From Nannocystis exedens (GTDB taxonomy: Bacteria > Myxococcota_A > Polyangia > Nannocystales > Nannocystaceae): DNA of 64,000 nucleotides. Position 1 is the first letter of the stretch, and each line of letters begins with the position of its first letter. The notes beneath the pieces are model-generated. The model saw only the letters and a program-made list of their open reading frames with translations. It did no database searches and was not told where the DNA came from. A program made the translations under genes and the position numbers. Of the stretch, positions 41,583 to 50,992 are shown piece by piece. The DNA lies in NCBI RefSeq assembly GCF_002343915.1, contig NZ_NETK01000001.1:5718001-5782000 (forward strand), in the 5' to 3' direction.

Positions 41583-41586
41583 CGAA

Positions 41587-41607
41587 CATGTCTTGAGGGA
41601 CATGTCC
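41587..41607. repeat. Palindromic element, copy 13
   Basis: ATGTC-TTGAGG-GACAT followed by GTCC. It starts five bases after the stop codon of the Cys-rich lipoprotein. Confidence 0.65.
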
Positions 41608-41778
41608 TCGAGGGCCGGGGCGACGGGGGCGCGCGCGCGCGCTCCGGCGCGCGTGGCGCCGGGTCGCTCGCGGACGTCGGCAAGGCGGCGGAACGACGGT
41701 GGCGGCCCGGGGAGCGCGTGACTCTTTGCTGCGCCGGTTTTTTGCCGGCGACGCGCGGAGCAGCGGACAATCGTCCCC

Positions 41779-43272
41779 ATGCTGCGCCCGCCGCGAGGTG
41801 CTCCGGCGTCCCGACTCTTTGGTTTCCGTGTGCCGGTCGTGGCGGCCGTGCTCGCCGCCTGTTCGGCGCCGCCGGACGAGCTGTCGGAGGTCCCGGACAG
41901 CGCGCCGACGGTGAGGGACGAGAGCTCGGCCGCCCCGGCCACCACGGAGCCCCCGCCCACGCAAGGGGCCGAGCCGACGCCGACGGCGGTGGGCAAGGAC
42001 GCGGCCCCGACCTCCGCGCCGATCGGCTATCGCGTCGTGAAGTCGGGCACGATCGTCTACGCCGCCCCGCACCGCCGGGCCGAGCGGCGCGGGCGGACCG
42101 AGGCGAAGCGGCCGTTCGCCATCTTCTCGCTCGAGCCCGGACCCGACTGCGAGGGGGAGGGCTGGGCCAGGGTCGAGAAGGGCGGGTACGTCTGTCTCGA
42201 GTACGCCGCCGTCGGCAAGGGGCCGGCGCAGATCCAGCCCGAGCTCGCCGACGGGCAGATGCTGCCGTTCATCTACGCGCGGCCGAAGATCCTCGACAAG
42301 AAGACCGGCGCGATCGCCAGGGTCCCGCGCTACCTCGACCGCTACGCGCTGGTCCGCGGCGACCCGCCGCTCGACTGGCTCGAGCCCGACCGCCAGTACA
42401 CCTTCGTCCGCACCAAGACCCGCCGCGCCGGCCTGATGCTGATCGACGCCGAGGAGCGGGCCACGCCGGCGCGCGACATGAAGATCGCCGCGCCGAGCGT
42501 GTTCGCCGGGCGCGAGCTGGCCCGCGCGCCGGTCGCTGCCGGCCTGCGACCGGCGTGGGCCGTCGGCCGCCCCGCGGTGCTGCGCGAGCGGCCGCACCCC
42601 TCGGCGCCCCAGGTCGCCGTCGTCGACTACCACGCGACCCTGGAGATCGATCCGGAGCCGATCGTCGTCGGCGAGGACTCGTGGTACGCGGTGCCCGACG
42701 GCGGCGGGTCGGGCGCGAAGGCCTACGTGGTCGCGGCCGACATGAACTATTGGATCCCCGGCCCCGAGCTGGCCGAGGTCCGGCCGGACGAGCTGTGGAT
42801 CGACGTCGAGCTCGGGCAGCAGACGCTGGCGGTGATGCGCGGGCAATCGCCGGAGTTCGTCACCCTGATCTCGAGCGGCGCCGGCGGCACCGGCACCCCT
42901 CTGGGGCTGTTCCGGATCTACGAGAAGCTGGCGATCTCGCCCATGCGCAGCGGCCCCAACGCCGAGGACCCGTACTACGTCGACGGCGTCCCGTGGGTGC
43001 AGTACTTCCACCGGCGTTACGCGCTGCACGCCTCGTACTGGCACGACGACTTCGGCAAGCGCCGCAGCCACGGCTGCATCAACCTGTCGCCGAAGGACGC
43101 CGCCCGCGTCTACGCGCTCACCGCCCCGAAGGTGCCGCCGGGCTGGAATTCGCTGCGCGAGCAGCCCGGCGACGCCGGCACGCTGGTGCGCGTCCGCCGG
43201 GGCGCCGACGCGGTCGCCGACCGCCGCCTGCCGCTCGGGGTGATCGAGGAGGGGCAGGAGGGCCAGGAGTGA
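41779..43272 (+). CDS. L,D-transpeptidase (YkuD-type) lipoprotein
   Basis: 497 residues. Lipobox LAAC (Cys about 28) and a Pro/Thr/Ala linker to about residue 80. A central region of about 210 residues follows, with two SH3-like parts (YRVVKSGTIVYAAPHRRAERRG, RPAVLRERPHPSAP). From about 335 the YkuD catalytic domain: DELWIDVELGQQTLAVMRG, GTPLGLFRIYEKL, YALHASYWHDDFGKRRSHGCINLSPKDA. The catalytic motif HxxxxxxxxSHGCxN is intact. It cross-links or modifies peptidoglycan, or attaches proteins to it, in the periplasm. Single gene. A palindromic element begins three bases after the stop. Confidence 0.9.
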   Translation: MLRPPRGAPASRLFGFRVPVVAAVLAACSAPPDELSEVPDSAPTVRDESSAAPATTEPPPTQGAEPTPTAVGKDAAPTSAPIGYRVVKSGTIVYAAPHRRAERRGRTEAKRPFAIFSLEPGPDCEGEGWARVEKGGYVCLEYAAVGKGPAQIQPELADGQMLPFIYARPKILDKKTGAIARVPRYLDRYALVRGDPPLDWLEPDRQYTFVRTKTRRAGLMLIDAEERATPARDMKIAAPSVFAGRELARAPVAAGLRPAWAVGRPAVLRERPHPSAPQVAVVDYHATLEIDPEPIVVGEDSWYAVPDGGGSGAKAYVVAADMNYWIPGPELAEVRPDELWIDVELGQQTLAVMRGQSPEFVTLISSGAGGTGTPLGLFRIYEKLAISPMRSGPNAEDPYYVDGVPWVQYFHRRYALHASYWHDDFGKRRSHGCINLSPKDAARVYALTAPKVPPGWNSLREQPGDAGTLVRVRRGADAVADRRLPLGVIEEGQEGQE

Positions 43273-43274
43273 CA

Positions 43275-43298
43275 GGGGACATGTCCATGCGGACATGT
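43275..43298. repeat. Palindromic element, copy 14
   Basis: GGGGACATGTCC-ATGC-GGACATGT: ATGTCC and GGACAT arms around ATGC plus the palindrome GGACATGTCC. It lies between the L,D-transpeptidase stop and the end of the convergent LysR gene, where a bidirectional terminator would be expected. Confidence 0.7.
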
Positions 43299-43312
43299 AA
43301 TGATTGACCGGC

Positions 43313-44233
43313 TCACGCGACCGCGTGCATCTCGGTCGTCATGTACGACACCGCGAAGTCGACGAACGCCCGCACGCGGGCCGGCAGGTGGCGCTGGCCG
43401 GGGTAGATCACGTGGACCGGCAGCTCGGGCGCGTTCCACTGCGGCAGCACGCGCACGAGCCGGCCGGAGACCAGGTCTTCGCGGGCCAGCCAGTCCGGCA
43501 GCACCACCACGCCGATGCCGGCGCGCGCCGCCTCGCGCAGGCTCGTCACGCCCTCCGACACCAGCACCGGGGCGATCGCGATCGTCTGCGCCGCCGCTTT
43601 CGGCGCCGTCAACGTCACCGCCGTCGCGCTGCCGAACTGCGCGCCCGCCAGCGACAGCCACGGCCAGCCGCGCAGGTCGGCGGGCTCCCTGACCGCGGGT
43701 TGGCGCGCCAGCAGCGACGGCGCCGCGACCACGTAGCGCACGAGCTTGCCGGCCGGCCGCGCGACCACGCTGTCGTCGGTCAGCTCGCCGACCAGTACGC
43801 CCGCGTCGTAGCCCTCCTGGATCATCGTCGCCGGGCGGTTGGTGTAGCCGAGCTCCGCGGTCACGCCGGGGTGCGCCTGCAAGAACCGGCCGAGCAGGCG
43901 CGTCACCGTGAACTGGCCGAAGTCGATGGTCGCGAACAGGCGCAGGTGTCCGTGCAGCGCCGCCTGCTCCGCGTGCAGCCGCTGCGCTGCTTCCTCGGCC
44001 AGCGCCAGCAGCACGCGCGCGTCGGCCAGCAGCCGGTGGCCTGCCTCGGTCAGGCACATCCCGTGGGTGTCGCGGCGCAGCAGCGCCGCCCCGCAGCTGT
44101 CCTCGAGCGCGCGCAGGTGTCGGCTGAGCGACGGCTGCGGCACCTTCAGCGTGCGCGCCGCGGCGGAGATGCTGCCGCTCTCGACGATCTGGACGAAGTC
44201 GCGGAGCAGCGTCAGGTCGTCGAAGGGCGTCAT
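43313..44233 (-). CDS. LysR-family transcriptional regulator (B)
   Basis: 306 residues. Winged helix LLRDFVQIVESGSISAAARTLKVPQPSLSRHLRALEDSCGAALLRRDTHGMCLTEAG and a substrate-binding domain (HLRLFATIDFGQFTVTRLLGRFLQAHPGVTAELGYTNRPATMI ... AGIGVVVLPDWLAREDL). Divergent from two SDR genes. The 71-base spacer holds the palindrome AGACGC-G-GCGTCT (44254-44266), which fits a LysR binding site. It probably regulates the SDR pair. Confidence 0.9.
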   Translation of the reverse strand: MTPFDDLTLLRDFVQIVESGSISAAARTLKVPQPSLSRHLRALEDSCGAALLRRDTHGMCLTEAGHRLLADARVLLALAEEAAQRLHAEQAALHGHLRLFATIDFGQFTVTRLLGRFLQAHPGVTAELGYTNRPATMIQEGYDAGVLVGELTDDSVVARPAGKLVRYVVAAPSLLARQPAVREPADLRGWPWLSLAGAQFGSATAVTLTAPKAAAQTIAIAPVLVSEGVTSLREAARAGIGVVVLPDWLAREDLVSGRLVRVLPQWNAPELPVHVIYPGQRHLPARVRAFVDFAVSYMTTEMHAVA

Positions 44234-44253
44234 TCGGTTTCTGAATAAGCGAT

Positions 44254-44266
44254 AGACGCGGCGTCT
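44254..44266. promoter_or_regulatory. LysR operator candidate
   Basis: AGACGCGGCGTCT, perfect 6-base arms, midway between the divergent LysR and SDR start codons. Confidence 0.5.
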
Positions 44267-44304
44267 GGCTACCCGGGAGCGAGCCCCGGCGGCATCTTCC
44301 TGGC

Positions 44305-45075
44305 ATGCACAACGCCGACATCGCTGCTCCCTCCGCTCCCACCGTCAAGGTCGCGCTCGTCACCGGTTCCTCTCGCGGGATCGGCGCGGCCATCGCCCGG
44401 CGGCTCGCCGGTGACGGGTTCGCCGTCGTCGTCAACTACGCCGGGCGGGTCGCCGCGGCCGAGCAGGTCGTCCGCGACATCGAGGCCGCCGGCGGCCGCG
44501 CGATCGCGGTGCAGGCCGACGTCGCCGACCCGGCCGCCGTCGCCGCCCTGTTCGACCGCGCCGAGGCGGCCTTCGGCGGCGTCGACGTGCTCGTCAACAC
44601 CGCCGGCGTCATCCAGCCCGGGCTCGTGCCGATCGGCGACACCGACGACGCATTGTTCGATCGACTGACGGATACCAATTTCAAGGGCACCTTCAACGCC
44701 CTGCGGCTCGCCGCCACGCGGGTGCGCAGGGGCGGCCGGATCGTCAACCTCTCGACCAGCGTCGTCGGCCTCGCGCTGCCGGGTTACGCCGTCTACGCCG
44801 CCACCAAGGCAGCCGTCGAGACGATGACGAACATCTTCGCCAAGGAGCTGCGCGGCCGCGAGATCACCGTCAACGCCGTCGCCCCCGGGCCGACCGCCAC
44901 CGACCTGTTCCTCGACGGCAAGAGCCCGGAACAGGTCGCGCACCTGGCCAGGATGGCGCCGCTCGAGCGGCTCGGTCGCCCCGAGGACATCGCCGACGTC
45001 GTCAGCTTCCTCGCCGGGCCGCAGGGCGGGTGGGTCAACGGCCAGACCCTCCGCGTCAACGGCGGCATCGTCTGA
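44305..45075 (+). CDS. Short-chain dehydrogenase/reductase (SDR A)
   Basis: 256 residues. Classical SDR: VALVTGSSRGIGAAIARRLA (cofactor motif TGxxxGIG), VLVNTAGVI (NAG-type), catalytic Ser in RIVNLSTSV and the YxxxK pair in YAVYAATKAAVE, then VNAVAPGPTATDLF and the C-terminal GWVNGQTLRVNGG. It resembles 3-oxoacyl-ACP or sugar reductases, using NADP(H) by the Arg after TGSS. First gene after the LysR divergent promoter and 42 bases before a second SDR, so the two probably form an operon. Confidence 0.92.
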   Translation: MHNADIAAPSAPTVKVALVTGSSRGIGAAIARRLAGDGFAVVVNYAGRVAAAEQVVRDIEAAGGRAIAVQADVADPAAVAALFDRAEAAFGGVDVLVNTAGVIQPGLVPIGDTDDALFDRLTDTNFKGTFNALRLAATRVRRGGRIVNLSTSVVGLALPGYAVYAATKAAVETMTNIFAKELRGREITVNAVAPGPTATDLFLDGKSPEQVAHLARMAPLERLGRPEDIADVVSFLAGPQGGWVNGQTLRVNGGIV

Positions 45076-45117
45076 GCGCCCATTCTCCATCGCAGCACCA
45101 CGAATCGAGGTACTCCC

Positions 45118-46020
45118 ATGAATCCCGCCATCATCCTCGTCACCGGCGCCTCCAGCGGCATCGGCAGGCTCAGCGCGCGGACCCTCGCGCGCGCCGGCCA
45201 CACCGTCTACGCCGGCATGCGCGACCTCGACGGTCGCAACGCCCCGGCGGTCCGCGAGCTGTACGAGTTCGCCGCCGCCCACGGGGTCGACCTGCGCCCG
45301 CTCGAGCTCGACGTGCAATCGCAGCAGTCGGCCGACCTGGCGATCGACACCATCTACGCCGTGCACGGCCGCCTCGACGTCCTCGTCCACAACGCCGGCC
45401 ACCTGTCGATCGGTCCCGCGGAGGCGTTCGCGCCGGAGGAGATGATGCGCGCCTACGACGTCAACGTCCTCGGCGCGCAGCGGGTCAACCGCGCCGCGCT
45501 GCCGCACCTGCGCGCGCAGCAGTTCGGCCTGCTCCTGTGGATCGGCAGCACCACCACGCGCGGCGGCCGTCCGCCGTTCATGAGCCCCTACGCCGCGGCC
45601 AAGGCGGCCCTCGACTCGCTGGCCGTCGACTACGCGTTCGAGACGGCGCGCTTCGGCCTCGAGACCACGATCGTCGTGCCGGGCGCGTTCACCCGCGGCA
45701 CCTCGCATTTCCTCAACGCCGGCAAGCCGGCCGACGCCGCCACCGTCGCCGCCTACGACGCCCGCTATCAAGGGATCCTCGACGCGATCGGCGAGCGCCT
45801 GTCGGCGCTCACGCCGGAAGGCGCCGACCCGCAGGCGGTCGCCGACGAGGTCGCGCGCGTGGTCGCCTTGCCCGCCGGCCAGCGCCCGTTCCGCACGATC
45901 GTCGACTTCCTCGGCGACGGCTTCGCCGAGGTCAGCCAGGTCGCCGAGCGGGTCCGCGTCGAGTTCGCGCAGCGGGTGGGGATCGGCGACCTGCTCACGC
46001 CGACGCTGACGCGCCGCTGA
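45118..46020 (+). CDS. Short-chain dehydrogenase/reductase (SDR B)
   Basis: 300 residues; ATG 45118 has GAGG upstream. IILVTGASSGIGRLSARTLARAG (TGxxxGIG), LDVLVHNAGHLSIG (NAG), Ser in LLWIGSTTTRG, and SPYAAAKAALDSL (YxxxK). The C-terminal extension of about 60 residues is longer than in the first SDR and ends LTPTLTRR. Likely co-transcribed with SDR A. Substrate unknown. Confidence 0.9.
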   Translation: MNPAIILVTGASSGIGRLSARTLARAGHTVYAGMRDLDGRNAPAVRELYEFAAAHGVDLRPLELDVQSQQSADLAIDTIYAVHGRLDVLVHNAGHLSIGPAEAFAPEEMMRAYDVNVLGAQRVNRAALPHLRAQQFGLLLWIGSTTTRGGRPPFMSPYAAAKAALDSLAVDYAFETARFGLETTIVVPGAFTRGTSHFLNAGKPADAATVAAYDARYQGILDAIGERLSALTPEGADPQAVADEVARVVALPAGQRPFRTIVDFLGDGFAEVSQVAERVRVEFAQRVGIGDLLTPTLTRR

Positions 46021-46104
46021 GACGTCGGCGAGGCGCCCCGCGTCGAGTTCGCTCGAGACGAACGATGGTCGGGACATGCTGGTACGAATCGCGGCGGGCT
46101 CGTG

Positions 46105-46488
46105 TCATTCATGGCCCTGGGCCGGCGGGGTCGGGCGCTCGTCGAACTTGTGGCGGGCCGTCTGCACCGCGAGGCGATTGTCGCTGGCCCACGCCGCGAG
46201 GGCAGCCACCGGTTCGAGGAGGGTCTCGCCGAGCGGCGTGAGCGAGTACTCGACCGCGGGAGGCACGGTCGGGAACACCTTGCGGTGGACGAGGCCGTCG
46301 CGCTCGAGGTTGCGCAGGGTCAGGGTGAGCATGCGTCGGGAAATCGCCTCGATGCTCCGCAGCAGCTCCGCGAAGCGCTTCGGCCCGGCTCCGAGCGCGC
46401 CGACGATCTGGACGCTCCACTTGTCGCCGATGCGGCTCAGGACCTCGCGGATCGCCAGGCAGCGCTCACCGTTGTGCGCAGGTAACAT
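46105..46488 (-). CDS. HxlR-family transcriptional regulator
   Basis: 127 residues; ATG 46488 has AAGGAGG eight bases upstream. Winged helix with the HxlR signature: ERCLAIREVLSRIGDKWSVQIVGAL (Cys for redox sensing), GPKRFAELLRSIEAISRRMLTLTLRNLERDGLVHRKVFPTVPPAVEYSLTPLGETLLEPVAALAAWA. The family senses oxidation or electrophiles through the N-terminal Cys. Divergent from the FMN reductase 200 bases away and likely its regulator, an arrangement seen widely. Confidence 0.92.
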   Translation of the reverse strand: MLPAHNGERCLAIREVLSRIGDKWSVQIVGALGAGPKRFAELLRSIEAISRRMLTLTLRNLERDGLVHRKVFPTVPPAVEYSLTPLGETLLEPVAALAAWASDNRLAVQTARHKFDERPTPPAQGHE

Positions 46489-46687
46489 GGATGTGCCTCC
46501 TTGCGGGTCGCTCGTGCGGCGCACTATACCTGCAGGGCGAGCGCGGCACGGCCCCATCGACAGCGCGCCCGAGGGTGAGCGACCCCCGATCTCGTGGCGA
46601 GGTCCCGGCAGCGCTCGCGCGCTCGGGTCGGGCCGCTCGTCCGCGCACGATCTTCCCGCCGCCGTTCATTCGGCAGGAGCAGCAGAC

Positions 46688-47272
46688 ATGACCACGGTTT
46701 CGATCATCATCGGCAGCACCCGCGAGGGTCGCTTCGGCGACAAGCCGGGGCGCTGGATCTCCTCTCACCTGGCGAAGCGTCAGGGCGTGACCGCGAAGCT
46801 CCTCGATCTGCGCGACTTCCCGCTGCCGTTCTTCGACCAGGCGGTGCCGCCGGCGATGCCCGGTCGGGCGCCCTACACCGACGAGGTGGTGCAGCGGTGG
46901 ACGGCGGCGATCGCCGCGTCGGATGCCTTCATCGTCATCGCCGCCGAGTACAACTTCGGGCCGCCGGCGGTGCTCAAGAACGCGATCGACTGGGTCTACC
47001 CGGAGTGGCATCGCAAGCCGATCGGGTTCGTCAGCTACGGCAGCGCCGGCGGCACCCGCAGCGTCCAGCAGCTGCGCGAGATCGCCGTCGAGCTGCAGAT
47101 GGCGCCGATCCGCAGCGCCGTGCATCTGCCGCGCGAGACCCTGATGGCGCACTTCACCGGCGGCGACATCCCCAGCGCGCTGGCGAAGAGCGACGGCGAC
47201 GCGGACAGGCTGCTCGACGATCTGCTGTGGTGGGCGAACGCCCTCAAGGCTGCGCGCTCGGCCGCGGCTTGA
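46688..47272 (+). CDS. NADPH-dependent FMN reductase
   Basis: 194 residues from ATG 46688 with AGGAG 11 bases upstream. SIIIGSTREGRFGDKPGRWI is the flavin-phosphate-binding start of the FMN_red family. Then FPLPFFDQAVPPA, FIVIAAEYNFGPPAVLKNAIDWV and KPIGFVSYGSAGGTRSVQQLREIA. It reduces FMN or quinones/azo compounds with NAD(P)H in the cytoplasm. Divergent from HxlR, matching the known redox/electrophile-stress module. Confidence 0.92.
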   Translation: MTTVSIIIGSTREGRFGDKPGRWISSHLAKRQGVTAKLLDLRDFPLPFFDQAVPPAMPGRAPYTDEVVQRWTAAIAASDAFIVIAAEYNFGPPAVLKNAIDWVYPEWHRKPIGFVSYGSAGGTRSVQQLREIAVELQMAPIRSAVHLPRETLMAHFTGGDIPSALAKSDGDADRLLDDLLWWANALKAARSAAA

Positions 47273-47509
47273 AGCGTCCACGCTCCGGCTGTTCGAAGAA
47301 GGTCGCAGCGGGTGCTTCCGGGCCCTGTTCGCCGGGCCGCGGGCCGGCGATGAGGTCGGCGGCGTGAGGCCGCCGCGCTCGCGGCCGCGCCGGCGCCTGC
47401 ACTCGCAGAAGGCCCGCGGTTTGTGCGGCGCAGCATCTCCTGCTTGCCTCCGGCTCGAGAATCCGCCCAATTAAGCCGATCCATGTTGCAGTGCAGCAAG
47501 GGTCGCGGC

Positions 47510-48778
47510 ATGCTGCGGGCCTGCATGCTCTACGAGCTCCACGACCTGCAACGCCGCTGGCTGCGACCGCTCGCCGGGCTGTCCCGGGTGAACGCGGACC
47601 TGCTGCGGATGGCGCCGGCGGGCCTCGGGCGGCCCGCTGCGGCCGGCTGGGAGTTGCTGCGGCGCATCACGAAGGACCACCCGCGGCCGGCGTTCGGCAT
47701 CGACGCGGTGGAGGCCCACGGGCAGACGGTGGCGGTGCGTGAAGAGGTGGTCGCGTCGACGCCGTGGTGCCGGCTGGTCCGCTTCGCGCGGCGCAGCGAC
47801 GAGGTGCGGGTCGCCGCGCAGCTGGCCGCCGACCCGCGGGTGCTGCTGTGCGCCCCGCTGTCGGGCCACTTCGCCACGCTGCTGCGCGACACCGTGCGCT
47901 CGCTGGCGGCCGACCACGACGTCTACGTCACCGACTGGTCCGACGCGCGCGAGGTCCCGCTGTCGGCCGGCTTCTTCGGGCTCGACGATTACGTGCTGCA
48001 CCTCGAGCGGTTCTTGCGGGCGCTCGGCCCGGCGCGCACGCACGTGATCGCCGTGTGTCAGCCGGCGGTCCCGGCCCTGGCCGCGGTCGCGCGCATGGCC
48101 TCGGCCGGGCAGGACACGCCGCCGTCGCTGGTGCTGATGGGCGGGCCGATCGACGGGCGCATCAACCCCACGCAGGTCAATCGATTGGCGACCGAGCGGC
48201 CGCTGGCGTGGTTCGAGACGAACCTGATCCACCGCGTGCCGGCCGGCTTCCCGGGCGAGGGCCGGCGGGTGTACCCGGGGTTTTTGCAGCTCGCCGCGTT
48301 CGTGTCGATGAACCCGCGCCGCCACTTCACCGCCTACCGCGACTACTGGTTCGACCGCGTGCGCGGGCGCGACGAGCAGGCGGCCGCGCACGAGCGCTTC
48401 TACGACGAATACAACGCGGTCCTCGACATGGACGCGCTCTACTACCTCGAGACGGTGCGGCTGGTGTTCCAGGAGCACGCGCTGCCGCGCGGCACGTGGC
48501 ACGTCGCCGGCGAGCCGGTGCGCCCGGGCGACATCCGCGACACCGCGGTGCTGACGGTCGAGGGCGCCGAGGACGACATCACCGGCCCCGGTCAGACCCA
48601 CGCGGCGCTCGGGCTGTGCACCGGGGTGCGCGAGGCCGACAAGCAGCGGTTCACGGCCGAGGGCGCCGGTCACTACGGGATCTTCTCCGGCGCGCGCTGG
48701 CGCGGATCGATCTACCCGGCGGTCCGCGAATTCATCCGCGCCCACGACCCCAGCTTCGCAGGAGGACAACGACCATGA
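47510..48778 (+). CDS. phaZ: Intracellular polyhydroxyalkanoate depolymerase
   Basis: 422 residues. ATG 47510 has AAGGG nine bases upstream; ATG 47525 would start at MLYELHDLQ, also typical. The family pattern is clear: MLYELHDLQRRWLRPLAGL, VLLCAPLSGHFATLLRDTV, DVYVTDWSDAREVPLSAGFFGLDDYV, the nucleophile region HVIAVCQPAVPALAAV (a catalytic Cys as in Ralstonia PhaZ1), and RVYPGFLQLAAFVSMNPRRH. C-terminal GAGHYGIFSGARWRGSIYPAVREFI. It degrades intracellular amorphous PHB granules to 3-hydroxybutyrate. The ATG of the next gene overlaps its stop. Confidence 0.9.
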   Translation: MLRACMLYELHDLQRRWLRPLAGLSRVNADLLRMAPAGLGRPAAAGWELLRRITKDHPRPAFGIDAVEAHGQTVAVREEVVASTPWCRLVRFARRSDEVRVAAQLAADPRVLLCAPLSGHFATLLRDTVRSLAADHDVYVTDWSDAREVPLSAGFFGLDDYVLHLERFLRALGPARTHVIAVCQPAVPALAAVARMASAGQDTPPSLVLMGGPIDGRINPTQVNRLATERPLAWFETNLIHRVPAGFPGEGRRVYPGFLQLAAFVSMNPRRHFTAYRDYWFDRVRGRDEQAAAHERFYDEYNAVLDMDALYYLETVRLVFQEHALPRGTWHVAGEPVRPGDIRDTAVLTVEGAEDDITGPGQTHAALGLCTGVREADKQRFTAEGAGHYGIFSGARWRGSIYPAVREFIRAHDPSFAGGQRP

Positions 48779-49563
48779 CGAATTTCGCGGGCAAGACGGC
48801 GCTCGTCACCGGCTCGACGAGCGGGATCGGTCTCGGCATCGCCGGCGCCCTGGCGGCGCGCGGCGCCAACGTGCTCCTCAACGGCTTCGGCGACGTCGAC
48901 GGCGCGCTCGCGGCGGTCCGCGACGCGGCGGCCCGGTCGGGCGCGCGCGTGGCCCACCACGGCGCCGACGTGGCGAAGCCGGCGGACGTCGAGGCGATGA
49001 TGCGCTACGCCGACGACGTGTTCGACGGGGTCGACATCCTCGTCAACAACGCCGGCATCCAGCACGTCGCGCCGGTCGAGGAGTTCCTGCCGGAGCGCTG
49101 GGACGCGGTGCTGGCGATCAACCTCAGCTCGGCGTTCCACACCACCCGGCTGGCGCTGCCGCGGATGCGCCGCAAGGGCTGGGGCCGGATCGTCAACGTC
49201 GCCTCGGTCCACGGGCTGGTCGCGTCGGCCCACAAGGCGGCCTACGTGGCGGCCAAGCACGGCCTGGTCGGCCTGACGAAGGTGGTGGCGCTCGAGACGG
49301 CCCGCACCAACATCACCTGCAACGCGGTGTGCCCGGGCTGGGTGCTGACGCCGCTGGTGCAGGCGCAGGTCGAGGCGCGGGCGATCTCCGGCGGCATCGA
49401 CCTCGACGAGGCCCGCGACGCGCTCCTGGCCGAGAAGCAGCCGTCCGGCCAATTCGTCACCCCCGAGCAGCTCGCCGAGCTGGTCTGCTTCCTCAGCAGC
49501 GACGCGGCCGCGCAGGTCCGCGGCGTCGCGTGGACGATGGACGGGGCCTGGACCGCGCAATAG
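48775..49563 (+). CDS. bdhA: 3-hydroxybutyrate dehydrogenase
   Basis: 262 residues, the usual length. ATG overlaps the PhaZ stop (ATGA) with an AGGAGG site upstream. SDR motifs: TALVTGSTSGIGLGIAGALAARG, VDILVNNAGIQHVAPVEEFLPERW (the QHV motif is specific for 3-hydroxybutyrate dehydrogenase), catalytic NVASVHGLVAS and YVAAKHGLVGLTKV, and the lid AVCPGWVLTPLV. Ends AWTMDGAWTAQ. It oxidises 3-hydroxybutyrate to acetoacetate with NAD. Works directly after PhaZ and the extracellular depolymerase. Confidence 0.92.
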   Translation: MTNFAGKTALVTGSTSGIGLGIAGALAARGANVLLNGFGDVDGALAAVRDAAARSGARVAHHGADVAKPADVEAMMRYADDVFDGVDILVNNAGIQHVAPVEEFLPERWDAVLAINLSSAFHTTRLALPRMRRKGWGRIVNVASVHGLVASAHKAAYVAAKHGLVGLTKVVALETARTNITCNAVCPGWVLTPLVQAQVEARAISGGIDLDEARDALLAEKQPSGQFVTPEQLAELVCFLSSDAAAQVRGVAWTMDGAWTAQ

Positions 49564-49588
49564 CAACACCGCACCGGAGGACACGGCC

Positions 49589-50923
49589 ATGCATCGATTC
49601 GCCCCCATTCTCGTCACCGCGGCCGCCGTCGGCCTGCTCGTCGACCCCGCGCCCGCGGCCGCCGACGGCGTGTGGTCGTCGCGCACCGTCGCCGGGATGA
49701 CGACGTATGTCTATACCCCGGCGACCGCCGGCGTGGTCGGCGAGGGGCGCGGGCTCCTCATCGCGCTGCACGGCTGCTCGCAGTCGGCGACGGTGTTCCG
49801 CGACCTCGGCAACTGGGCCAGCGCGGCCGAGGCCTACGGGATGGTGGTGGCGGTCCCCGGGGCGCCGAACGGCGGGGTGCTGCTCGGCTGCTGGGACTAC
49901 TTCGGCGGCAATCACTCGCGCACGCAGGGCCACGCCGGCGCGCTGCTGCAGCTGGCCGCGAACCTCACCGCCGACGCGGCGCTCGACGTCGACCCGGCCC
50001 AGGTCTACGTCGCCGGGCTGTCGTCGGGCGGCGGCATGGCGATGGTGATGGGCTGCGTGGCGCCCGACGTGTTCGCCGGGGTGGGCATCGACGCCGGCCC
50101 GACGGTGGGCACCAGCTCGTCGCAGATCGGCTCGGTCTCGACGTCGAAGCAGGCGGCCAGCTCGCTGTGTACGAGCCTGGCCGGCTCGCACAGCGGCGCC
50201 TTCGCCACCCAGCTCACGTCGGTGCTCGCCGGCACCAACGATTACGTGGTCGCCCAGGGCTACGCCGACCTCAACGCCGCGGTGATGGCCCAGCTGTACG
50301 GGGCGACGTCGGCGGGCGGCTTCAGCGTGGCCGACCTCGAGGGCTACCAGCCGGCCGGCACGGGCCTTCTGTGGGCCGACGCCGACGGGCCGCGGGTGTC
50401 GCAGATCCGCGCCACCGGGCTGGGCCACGCGTGGCCGGCCGGCAGCGGCGCGGGGACCGACAAGTCGTACGTGTCGCCGAAGCACGTCAACTACGCGTGG
50501 TACCTGGCGGACTTCTTCAGCACCCACAACCGCCGGATCTGCCCCGACTGCGGGGGCAATGGTGAGACCGGGAGCGGCGAGACCGGGGGCGGCGAGACCG
50601 GCAATGGTGATACCGGCAGCGGTGATACCGGCAGCGACGACACCGGCAGCGACGACACCGGCAGCGGCGACACCGGGAGCGGCGACACCGGGGAGGAGCC
50701 CTGCACGCCGTCGACCCCGTACGTGCAGGCGGTGACGGCGACGATGAGCGGGCACTTCTCGCGCTTCGCCAGCTACCCGCACGGCTACGGCACGGCGGAC
50801 GCGACCTACACCGCGCTGTTCGCCAAGTACGGCATGTCGACCGCGTTCCCGCTGTACCAGGGCAGCGACGGCAAGTGGTACGCCGACCCCGCCAACGTGC
50901 CGGGCGCGGTGAAGTGCCCCTGA
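49589..50923 (+). CDS. Extracellular PHB depolymerase
   Basis: 444 residues. Sec signal peptide (MHRFAPILVTAAAVGLLVDPAPAAA). Catalytic domain (about 30-310): GLLIALHGCSQSATVF oxyanion region, YVAGLSSGGGMAM lipase box (Gly-Leu-Ser-Ser-Gly), Asp in VLAGTNDYVV and His in GLGHAWPAGSG. It is followed by a low-complexity Gly-Glu/Asp-Thr-Gly linker (about 328-372) of perfect six-codon-like repeats, then a C-terminal domain CTPSTPYVQAVTATMSGHFSRFASYPHGYGTADATYTALFAKYG, likely the substrate-binding domain. Third gene of the operon, 25 bases after the dehydrogenase. It should degrade PHB outside the cell, fitting prey or detritus feeding. Confidence 0.9.
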   Translation: MHRFAPILVTAAAVGLLVDPAPAAADGVWSSRTVAGMTTYVYTPATAGVVGEGRGLLIALHGCSQSATVFRDLGNWASAAEAYGMVVAVPGAPNGGVLLGCWDYFGGNHSRTQGHAGALLQLAANLTADAALDVDPAQVYVAGLSSGGGMAMVMGCVAPDVFAGVGIDAGPTVGTSSSQIGSVSTSKQAASSLCTSLAGSHSGAFATQLTSVLAGTNDYVVAQGYADLNAAVMAQLYGATSAGGFSVADLEGYQPAGTGLLWADADGPRVSQIRATGLGHAWPAGSGAGTDKSYVSPKHVNYAWYLADFFSTHNRRICPDCGGNGETGSGETGGGETGNGDTGSGDTGSDDTGSDDTGSGDTGSGDTGEEPCTPSTPYVQAVTATMSGHFSRFASYPHGYGTADATYTALFAKYGMSTAFPLYQGSDGKWYADPANVPGAVKCP

Positions 50924-50992
50924 GGTCGTGCGGCGCGGCGACGGCAGCATGCTGCGAGCACGCCGGGCCGAGGCCCCAGCGAGGCCGCCCCA